Below are positions 42,801 to 54,800 of a stretch of DNA of 64,000 nt, piece after piece. The translations under genes and the position numbers were made by a program. This DNA comes from Melitaea cinxia (taxonomy: Eukaryota; Arthropoda; Insecta; Lepidoptera; Nymphalidae), in NCBI RefSeq assembly GCF_905220565.1, contig NC_059419.1, positions 2,604,001 to 2,668,000 of the forward strand, in the 5' to 3' direction. The notes beneath the pieces are model-generated. The model was not told the DNA's origin and did not search any database. It saw nothing but the letters and a program-made list of their open reading frames with translations. The first letter of the stretch is position 1. Each line of letters opens with the position of its first letter.

Positions 42801-45800
42801 AAAACACTTACCAAATTGAGAAATGGACAATCAGACAACATTTGCAGCATATCAGGAAAGTAGCCACCCACTTCTTCATGCACAGTCCCAACAAGCGAGA
42901 TCTGATGTAATGGACCCGAACGGAAGGTTCCCGCTGAATACGACTGCTGAACCTATAGGTAATTAATTAGATGTTGTAACTGTAATAATCTAAGATCTAT
43001 TTCAGCTTCTGCTGATAGAGCTGGTAATAGCCTATCAGTAACACGTGTTCGAGACAAACTACAACTTATTAAAGTTTTACAGATTGTGAATCGAAACATC
43101 TGTCAGATGAAAAGGAGATTGATGGTAAAAGTTTTATCTGTTTGATAATGTACACATGAGTTCACGCCATTGTTTTGGCGCGAGCTTGTGGAGGCGTATG
43201 TACAGCAGTGGACTGCAATAGGCTAGAGTGATGATAAGTGCTGATAATGTAATACCTCACAGCTAACTAAAAATGTATCAACAAATAGTAGATATTAGCC
43301 CTTAACATCCCAGAGCTGCGAAAATAAAATTTTCAACAATGAAAGAGATCTTGAGCTTATTTAATTTAGCAATTTCAATGCGGGTTGGTGAGTGCGCATA
43401 TCTCATGCTTGCTCAATTGTAAATTCAGGATTTCAGATCACATTTGAATTAAATATCTGTCTTTAATATTGGCCTACACAATTTATGGAAACATTAAAGA
43501 ACAGAAAACCAAAAAGAGAACTTGAGGAACAACCAACATAGTTATACAAACAAAAAACTATTTTAAAGTGATAAAAAAGATGTTTGTCTATACATTTTCT
43601 TGTAAATACTATTTAAATAAAATTAAATTACAATTATATACCAGAGGTTATTAACAAAGTTTAATGGTTAACATAGATTTAGTCAAAGGCTTTAGAATAA
43701 TCTGTGCAAAATGGAACAATTTCATTTTCATCAAGCATCGATCTAAAAAAATTGTTTTTTTTTTTCATATTATTGTCATAGTTTTATTGAATTTTATTTT
43801 TATTGCATTTACTAGTATTATAAAACAATCACAACACATTATTGTAACTATAACATAGCACTAATACGGTAACATAACAATATTCTGTTTTATTTTCGTT
43901 TAACTCAGTTCTTATATGGAAAAAACTATTTATTTCACTAATATCTCAATATCGCTTATCTCATTACTTCTGATATTGTTGCCACATTATCATTGTAATA
44001 TAGTTCTAAGTTTGTGAAATAAAGATATTATTATTATTATTATAAACATTTAATTCTAAAGTCAGGTTCCTATAGGAATTGGAAATGGACTTTAGCCAAT
44101 AAGAAATATTTTATTTTCAAGATAACTGCTACATGAGAGAGGGGCCTATGCCCAGCTGTGAGATGTTAAGGCTGAATCAGACTTGGCATGGCATTAAAAA
44201 TGGCATTAGCCAAGACACCTTACCTGTTGATGATATCGACTGATAGTAGTGGTTTCAATATCACTCGCTCTTGCCAAAACACCAGCTTTGACAGTCAAAG
44301 TGGGATAGTTTTCTGACAAATACTGCAGTAAACAGGGAAGTCTCCCCGCTGCTCCCCGGACCACACCGCAGACGAAATTAGCCCAACCTTCACTGTTCTC
44401 CGAGAAGACGACCTAGAAAACGAAAAAAATTTATGATTTTGTTTTTTATATAGTCAACAGGAAAAGTTTTGGAAAAACAAAAGTGCAGGCCTCATAATGT
44501 ATTTTTTTTTTTTTTAATATTTCTAATTATAAATAAAATTGGATTAGAAGGTGATCCTCCAAAAGGACTTAAGTTTTAAATCATACTGAAACGTATAAAA
44601 AATAAATGGACTTGATCAGTTAAGTTTTTCGGCAGTTATCGTGACCACGTCAGTTTTCATACATACACTTGACAGCCAGACGTCCACGGATTATTTTTTT
44701 AACATTTTATTTATTTCTTCTTCTTCTTTAAAGACTATGGCTCCATCAGCTTTTCATTTTATTTATTTATTTATTTAAAAAGCAAAATGTCCTTTAAAAA
44801 TGTCGTGTGTTCTTCCATTATATTTATATGTAAATATTGTTCTATTGTAGTACGATAGAAAATAAATTGAGAAAATTTTCGTTCAAGAAATGGCTTAATT
44901 TTTGTAAGGTGAGTGTACAGCACAACCTCGTCCGTTTCGCTTATGAGACGTGCAATAATAAAAAACTGTATTGTACTATAATATTTATAGTCAATTCGCT
45001 ATAATAAATTGTGACTTATTACTGTCACTTAGCTTACAAACTGAGGAGAGAGAATTACTTCAATAATCCCCCTCAGATAGGAAAAGACTGAGAGTACGTG
45101 TGTTGTTATATATATTCTCTGTCTTATTTAACAAGACGGCATTTTTATATTTTATTTACATTAGGGCCTTACTTTCTAAGCTTTTAAAAATATACTATAT
45201 AAAAATAAAAAATACAACTATTCGATAAAATGGGACAAAGAAACAGACCTTTAAAAACTCTTTAGCTAGTGTTTCCTGCTGCGTAGGACTCAACATATCC
45301 ACATCCTGTTGGTGTAGATAAACAACACTAGCGCCGCCGTTCGGATGGGTTTCTACCCTCATTAATCTGTCGACCAACAAATTTGTTATGGTTTAGTAAT
45401 TTAGTATATTAAAAATAAAAAAGTCAGTATTAATAATTAAAATGTAATATACATTGAAATTGATTTTATTAGCTTAATTAAACGAAACCAAACCCTTACC
45501 AATAACAATACATAACAAAAATAATTTTTTCTTTATGAGATATTATAAAATTTGTACCCGAATAGATATTTTTCTTTAATGTTATAAGAAATACTTCACA
45601 AAACTTCTTAATAACAGCAGAAAGAAGCCTTATTAACTCTTAGTTAAATATAAAAAATTGATATTTAAAAAATAAAAAAATTAAATAATGAATACAAACC
45701 TATGATACTTGAGCTCTTTTAGATCCAAGCTGTGGGCCAGTGGTCCCCAAACCGGGCCAGTACGTTCCCTCCTACACTGAACGCCTATAGAGCAACGCTT

Positions 45801-48800
45801 TATACGCGCCCGACGGCGACACTGCTGACACGAGTGTCGAGACGAGTGAGATGATCTAAGACAATATAAAATACATATAGATACATAAATTTATATGTAT
45901 ATTTGTTATAAAAAAAATATTCATTACAACCAGCTGTTACCTTAAAGACCCACGAAGACAGACAACCAGATAGGAAAGTAATATTTGTAAACTACAAATA
46001 TCCACCCCGAGCGATAATCGATCCCGCATTCGCCAGTGTGTGAGATTTAACGTTAACATTTTACGTCCTCTATTTTATTATAGTCACAGAAATGTGAGTT
46101 AATTACGCCCGTATGTACGAGGAATTTGGTATTACAAGGTTATAAAGCACGTGTTAGTGCGATTACAACGTTTGATACTTTACTAGAATTATTAGGCTTT
46201 GGAACTATATGGTATGTATTCACATACGGACTAATTTTCATAAAAATGTTGCAAAATTTATATTTAGTTATCCTAAAATTTTGATGTAATTATACTTTTT
46301 GTTTGATTAGCGTGAATTTGAAAGAAACACCTTTAAAGTTTAAATATATTAATAGTTCAAAACGCCATCTACCGCCAGTGTATCGAAAATATTTTGTAAA
46401 AAAATTACATATTTAAAAAATACTACTCTGTTATTTACTAACTAAAGATATATAGTTACAGATGAAATATTACTTACTATATTTTAAAATATCTTAAGGA
46501 TCAATCTATTCAATTTTACATAAACTCTGTTAGTATTATCTTTACGGGCAACTTGTAAAAAAAAATAACTCAGAAGGACCAAAATTGTTTTATTTATGTA
46601 ATCATTTTCAAGCTAAAGTCCAACCAATAAAGGTTATGGGGTAGATTACATCACTATTGCATTAGCGTTTTAGAGAGAAGAGTAGACAAATAATTATGTT
46701 TGTTCGCAAACGAAAAAAAAAACCGATTTCAATGACAGACCAGTAGTTCAAGGCAATCTAATTTAAACGAAACGTGTGACAAGCAGCAGCTTTCAGTTAA
46801 AAAAAAAATGTATTCAGTGTAGATCGACGAAAAAATAGTCAAGTAAATATGCATTGTTAACGATAACTCAAAAAATTAGATATCAATTAAGTTTAAGGGA
46901 ATGACACACACCACCTAACGATTTAAAAAATAAAGTCATCGAAATCGGTGCACCTAGTCAAAAGTTCTGAGATAAGCATACATAAAAATAAGTCGAATTA
47001 AGAACCTCTACCTTGTTTTGAAGTTGGTTAACAAACTTCTGCAGTCAAACTTTTACATTTTGCTTTCAGCATTCATGTTATGATAGTACTTATATTTCTT
47101 ATATAAATTTTTAATAAAAATTGAAGGACTTTCATACAGACTTGTGAGAGCCGTTAGAGCCCTTTAAACTGGTCCTATCGAAAAATCCATTCTTAGCAGA
47201 CATCTACTAACAATAAATTACCTCCCTGCCAAATTTCATCTTTATGCGTCCAGAGGTTTCTGAGATTTCGTTATGAGTCAATGACCTAACGATTTTATAT
47301 AAAAGATATTCTGAACTTTAATTATACTTTGCACAAAAAACAAATTTACACGTGATTTTTTAGTAGTCTAAACCCTCACCACATACTGCCAAACATCACG
47401 TATTTAAGGGGCGACTAAATTGTGTATTAACTTACCTATCTCTCTCCCTTTCTTTATCTTTACTCTTCTCATTTTCGCCTTCTACTTTCACACTATCACG
47501 TTCGATTTTCACTTTGACAGCACTCTGTATTTTATCAGTGTCTGTTTGAACACTCCTACCGATCGCCGGGTAGAATTGGGACGACGCATTTTCCTGTTTT
47601 ATCTTCAGCGGTAACTCCAAGTTACCATAGTACGGTAACTCTCTCCTTGGCGTCGACTGGAACTTTATAGCCTTCAAGGATAGACTGATATGCGTCGACA
47701 AACGTCTCGAACTAGAAGATTCTAGAAGAACGTTAGCTCTTGTCACTTTAGGGTACTTGTATTTGAACATGAACGTCTGAAAGTGTCCGTTTATAATTCT
47801 CAATTGACGTGAAACCGATGAATAGATACGTTTCGTTAGATCGTCGTGAGGTATTGTGTTCGAGAGTTTCGTTTGTTTCCACGACGCGTTGATGCCCCCG
47901 AACCAATCTACGCAGGGTTGGGTTATATCTTGCAAATTATTGTCAGAAAAGAGTAGTGTATTTCTCATTGGCTGAGGTTTCTGCAATATGTGAAGATTGA
48001 GTACTGCAGTATCGCCAAATCCTCCAGAGTCAAACACCGGCCATATCTTGCTGTACTTAGCTGGTCTCGAATTTTCCCCCCAAACGCATAGCTCTTTAGA
48101 ATCGCCGCTCAGCTTGCGCTTCCTCACTGTAAAATAAAACCATTATTTGTTTTAAAATACTTCAAATAATTTTTGGTTTATGCATTAGCATATGACGATT
48201 GTTTTAGTATGAAATAACAATAATCTTGATGTAGTGAAAATTGTCTTTAAATAAAGTATTTAAATAGTGTATATACTAGTGATGTAAACCTGTTTCGCAA
48301 AACAACTAAAAAAAAATTTTTTTTAAACCAATAATCACCGTTTTTTTTTGTTTGGTTTCAGGTATTAACGAATCTCTGTTGAAATGCTCTTGCAACCTTC
48401 GAATATTTTTTTTTAATTGAAATTTTCTCATCTAGTCAAAAAAAAACGGTAAACTTATATACTAATAATATAAGTGTACGTACACTACTACAATCCAGTA
48501 CAGTACGGAACACTTAAATAATAGGACCTGGGTGACCGAGCTTAGCTCGGTATTCTTAGTAAATCGTGTTTTTTGAAAATCATATTTAAATACGAATTAC
48601 ATATTGATAAAATATGAATAATATTTTTCGATTTTATTTTTTTTAGAAAAAAAAAAGAAAAAAAACGATAATCGATCTGGAATACGTGAGGATTCGAACC
48701 ATGATCTTTTCGGCCGAGCGCGATCGGCCGATTTTCCCTGAGCTATTACAACTTTATTGACAGATGCGAAATTTACCTTCTTATTCTAACGATATTGTAG

Positions 48801-51800
48801 CCATTTTTTCATTGCCTAAAAACAGGGATAAAACGACATTTTCTAAAAATGAATCCTAGCTAGATTTATTTATCTCCCCCGTAATCCCCTGTATACTAAA
48901 TTTCATGAAAATCGTTGGAGCCGTTTCCGAGATTCAGATTATATATATATATACAAGAATTGCTCGTTTAATAGTATAAGAATAATACTAATACACGTAT
49001 TTTATAGGAATAATATATCTGAATATGACGTGTACATCTCTGCCAGAGAATCCCTGAATATCCTATTTTAATTATTACTTAACTTCGGGGTACAAAAATG
49101 TTTCATTACGGCTTATTAATTATTTAGAACTTTCATATCTTGTTTGCATATAAATGCCTAAAGTAAAAAGTAAAATAAATTACTGCATGCTGTAATCAAA
49201 ACTTCCCATAAAATTATCAAAAAGAAGAGTGACAAATCTTTGACTACAATTATCGCCATGGATTTTCAGCACCATTATATAGTTAAAGATGAGAGTTTAA
49301 GATTTTGATAGAAATTTTTGCGGCCTATAAAGTAGTAAGAATATCAGGTATGACCTCATGTCAGAACTTAACCATTGTGTAAATTGTAGATTGAAAAAAA
49401 AAACTTGTAAAGTAAAAGCTGGGATACTTTACTTACTCAAGCTACAGCTCATTTCAAAAGTTGTACTTTTTAAGCTGCTTTTGCTATACATCTAATGCAA
49501 TTTACACACAGTGCAAAAACTAACTTAAGTTGTGAAGAATTTACTAACAGCATGGAAGATATTAACAAAAATATCTGCTGGTATTGATTACGGGTAAGGC
49601 TTTTAGATTAAGAACCGTCGAATTATCTAAGTTTAAAATTTGACCGTCTATCGGCATAATTTCAGTACCAAAAAAAACGGTTGACGGTTCTTAAGAGCCA
49701 TTTCACAAAAATCGGTAACAATCCGCGAAATTGTAATATTTTGACGTCGTTAATCTCAGTGTTGGATGCAATAATGTAATTTATATTCTTGAAATATAAT
49801 AAAGCAACCTTTGTTGTAGTCCATAGTCGGATCAGAATTTTGATTTATATTATGCGTATAAAATTATTAACCTTTTCATCAGCCTCCTCCCTGGGTAAAC
49901 GGTCGCAATGTATACTTTGAAGTCCTACTTTTCAATAACCTCTACGTTGAAACCATTTTAAAAAAATATCATAATATGTGGAATATAATTTTGTTGCACA
50001 CTATCATAGATTTTTATTCCATTTGTATCTCTATTAAACGATAAAAAAATTTAAAGTTACGAATATTTTCCAAATAAGTACAATTTTAAAAGCGATATTT
50101 TTCTTAGAAAACCAAGAAATTTTAACGAACTATCTTCATCAAAGTAAACTTACATCATTAAGGAATACAAAAAAAATAATTAAAAGATGTAATCATTTTT
50201 AATACATTTTATATTAAATAATAAAAAGATAGTATATATTACCACGCATCAAGCCTAGTAAATCAGTCGAGCGCTAGCGCTCTTAGAGGTAAGGTCCACG
50301 CCAAATTCTGCGGAGCCGTCTCTTTCGCTCACACGCGGCAAGCGCCTGTTGTTATAGCGGATAAACCGAATTTGATACTTTTATAATAAAATATAAATAA
50401 AAAACATATTACGAAAATGACTGTAAAATAATATAATGATAATTTCTGTAAACAAATGTATAATTTAATTTTCTTTTCTCACATTATCAATACAAATAGG
50501 CATTTCAATCTGTTTGTCTTGTTATTTGTTAATTAATATGTTTGTCGGTGTCGATGTCATAAAATGCTATTTTATTCATATCGTAAATATTAGATTCATT
50601 CGTAAACTGAAAAAAATATATCAATTTTAAAAAATTTGTTTCATAAAATTGATTTTTTTTTATTTTAAATTTATTGACTGTTGTTATATAACATACTTGA
50701 AATTTTTAACAAATTAATTATGTAAAAAACATTTTATACCATAGTTATAATTTTTATTATACATCAGAAAATGATCAAGATGGTCTTTGGGTTGTCACAC
50801 TATACTTACTAGCACAAAGATCGCGCGGCTCGCGCGATGCGACCAAATTTACCAAAACTTGCAGAGCGTAAAATTGTGAAATGGCTCTTAATCTAAAGCC
50901 TAGCACTGATAATGAGACCAAAATGGTAAAAATGTCAGAATCACTGTGAATACGGCAGATACCGTGTTTTGTCCATAGTATCAAATAAGTAGATTGACTT
51001 TGAAAGTTTGTCGTAATTTGCCCTCATTATAATTTTAATTCCCAAGTAACCAAGTTTGCATTCATTGTGTTCGTATTATAGTGTGAGCGTTCATCTCTAT
51101 GAAAATCTTTAAATATTCAAAAATACAGGAATTAAATATAATAAGAGTAATTAAGAGTTGAAATTTTTGTTTGCCATTCTTTTATTTTATTTTATACATT
51201 TCAATAGGAACTCATCACTACTTAGTTACTTACCTAATAATTTGAGAACAAAAATGACCATACAATTCTGAATTTTTAAATTACAGATTAATTTTTTGTA
51301 ACACATAATAAAATAATCTTTAAATAAATCCACTTTGAACAGTATAAAAACTTGTTTATTAGAAAATTATTTACTATCAAAGAATGCAGCTTTAAGTTAT
51401 TTTTGTAATGTGAGATCATACCACGCGTACAATGTTATATGTTAAGGCCTAGATGTTTTACCTGGTTTTCCTTGTATAAGTACTTATAAATATTTTTTTT
51501 TTTACTTTTTTTACTGACAAACAGACAAACAATTTCTTTATATAATAGTAGAGTTGCTGAAATAGCACTTAAAAAAAAAATTAAATTAAAAAAATACAAT
51601 ACGGTAATTACACAATTCTTATATACAGTCACAGTAAATATAAATTCTATCTGTTTTAAAATTATCAATCACTTATGAAAAAAGTAGGATTTACTTGTCT
51701 TTGTGTCTGTCTTGGCATTATAGCTTTTAAATGAATGGATTGATAATCATGTAATTTTTTAGTTTGAATGCCGACATATTCGAGATGGTTATTAGCTACA

Positions 51801-54800
51801 ACTTATGAAAATCTGTTCAGTTGGTGTTCTGTTTAGTTGTCTTATGTTAGCTGTACTCATAATCCTTGTTGCATTATGATATATTTATATTACTTTCATA
51901 TACCTATATGTGTGACCTAATATATCAAAAACCTATGTTATGTCAGGGAATGTTATATGCTTAAAAGGCTGTTTGTTATGTGCCAATCTTGAGATCAACA
52001 GATCCAAATATACAAAACTGATTTTTTTATATTTTAAACCGTGTTTACTAAGAAATGTAATAATGTTAGATATAATAGAACAAATTATAGTACTTGATAC
52101 CACATGCATTGTAGTAATAAATACTATGTGCTAACTTGATATGACTATAATTTTAGTTGTTAGATATCTTCAGTCTCACACAAAATAAACTTTTTTAAGA
52201 GTTGTAAATTAGTTTAATAATTAATCGAAGAAGTTATAAGCAAAATAGTCCGTCTAATTGTTAATCGATGCAAAAGAGTTCATATATCGGTGATTATTCC
52301 TTATTTGTATAATTATGTTGCATAATTTATATTTGTAAAAGTAATTCTGTGTCATTTGTCAAGTGAGACAGTATAAATTCTGACAACTTTAGTTTTTTTT
52401 CATTAGTTTTCAAATAACAATGGGTCATGGCAAACCCGGGTGTGAAGAGCTTCGAAGGCGAATAGTCTGTGGGGTCGATGCTGGCAAATCAAGTTACCAG
52501 ATATCTAAAGACTTGATACTTCCCAGGTCTACAGACAAATCTAATCTCTATCATTCAGCACTATAAAAAGAATAGAACGACTTCTTGTTTGAAGAAAACT
52601 GGTCGACCACGCATCACAAGTGCAGCAGAAAACAGAATCCTGAAAAAAATTATCAAAAATAATCGTCGTGCTCGAGCTGGAGAACTCACGGTGCAATGGA
52701 ACGACATGATTCACAAAGACGTCTTAGTTGATAATTTCAAAAGAGTCCTAAAAAGAATGGGTTACGGATTTTACACCACTAAGGAGAAACCACTATTGAC
52801 TGCTGTACAAAAGAAAAAGAGGTTGAAGTTTGTGAAGTTTGCTTGTGATTATTTAAATTGGACTTCCGATCAGTGGCGTAGTATCATTTGGAGTGACGAG
52901 TCCAAATTTGAAGTGACAGTCGGGGATGAAAGGAAAAGTCATTCGGAACAAAAATGAGGCAATGAAATGCCTGACTGATTGTCTCAAACGCAAAGTGAAG
53001 TTTCCGGCGTCTCTTATGATATAGGGCTGCATGTCTGCACTAGGAGTTGGTGGTATGCAGTTTGTGGATGGTTCTATCAATTCGGCAAGGTATCAAAACC
53101 TGTTGGAAGATAATTTATTGTCCTCTATTCCGTCACTCAAGCATCAAGATTCCTTCATTTTTCAACAGGATGGTGCTTCCTGTCATACTGCAAGAACAAC
53201 AAAGACGTGGCTACTGGCGAAAGGCCGGACTTGTCGCCGATCAAAACCCTATGGTGGAAAATGAAAAAAGTTCTCCGTAAAAATCCATCAAGATCGAAGA
53301 GCGACTTAAAGGCTAAACTCTTGGCTGTCTGGGAGTCAATTACGGCTGAGGAGTGTGCAGCGTTGATTGCAACCATGCCTCTTCGCATTAAAGCTAATGA
53401 GCAAAGGCAACACAACTAAGTGGTAGACAAACTATTTTGCGTGAGTGACAAGGGTAGACGAATACTTTTGCGTTATGTTTTTTAGAATATTTTTTTAATT
53501 TTTTATGTTATGTAAAGTCATGAAAGAATTTCAGTTATGTTAAAATAAACTTTAAAATGTTCCTCAAACTGTGGTTTACTTTTTATTAAACGTTCTTAAT
53601 TATTTTACCACTACCTATTTACTTTCCATATTTTACGCTTTGCACTACTTTCCATACGAACTATTTTGCATCGGGGCTCGTAAAATATATCAGATATTGA
53701 TTATGTTTTTTTTTTTTTTGAAGATATACTTCTTTTGCCAAAGAGAAATGATGAGGGTAAATTTTTACGATGACACAGTCACAAAAAACCGGTACCCTGA
53801 GGTTAGCTAGTCAATGAAGAAGTTAGTAACATGAAGTTAGCTAGTAAATGAAGTATAACTTCTTACGTGCGTACATAAGTACACACACTTTTTTTCCTTT
53901 CAATTTGTTGCCTAAATAAAGATACTTCCCTATTTTTTAACAAATAAAACTTTTTTAGTCACCTATTATTGTTAAAACAGTAGTAATGGTAAACGTTTGA
54001 AGGTTTGTAAATTGACTGATGTAAGGATGAGTAAATACTTGCTTGTTATCTATAATCTATAATGTATCTAATAATGTATCTTTAGAAATCAACCCCCTTT
54101 TGGGGTTAAAACGGGGAATGGTAGGTTGACTCACTGATCACGAAATATCCGAAACTATAACAGCTACAAACTTGAAATTTGGCAGGTAGGTTCCTTATAG
54201 GGCGTAAACATCCGTTAAGAGATGATTTTACGAAACTCGACCCCTAAGGAGATAAAACGGGGGTTGGAAGTTTGTATGAGAGTCCTATGTTTTTGAAGTA
54301 AGAGACTTGAAATATAAAATGTACGCTCTTTAGATGGTGAGAAGGTGTCCAAATAATGCATCGATATCTATATATATAAAAGAAAAAGGTAAATAACTCA
54401 CGCATCACGAGAACTCAAAAACCGCTGGATAGGCTATCCATCCAAGTTGGACAAAGATAAAATTTGGCAGGGAGGTAGATTATAGTTAGCAGACGTCCGC
54501 TAAGAACGGATCTTACGATATTCCACCGCTAAGGGGATTTAATTGGGGTTGATAGTTTGTATAAAACATATACAGCCTGAAAACAAAACTAAAAATGTGG
54601 TGTATAGAGAGGTTTTATAAAAATAACTATTTAATTATACTACATCGGCCTTTTAAAAAGTTACTCAGTTTGATAAGCATTTCAAGTGACTGAAATAAAA
54701 AAAAATTGCATTCACCATCCTAATAGTAATGCATATCTTCATTCGTTAAGATTTTGATGAGAGTTTCACTGGAAATTTACCGGGAAAACTTTGTGACACC

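Noticed and set aside
47432..48127. Stand-alone 231-residue gene beginning at 48127
   Set aside because: It starts at a splice acceptor (ACAG before 48126) and not at an ATG, and joins the N-terminal exon at 56725-56935 in phase.
48690..48745. tRNA gene on the minus strand
   Set aside because: B-box-like sequence only. The stems do not close into a cloverleaf by eye, and it is embedded in a composite repeat.
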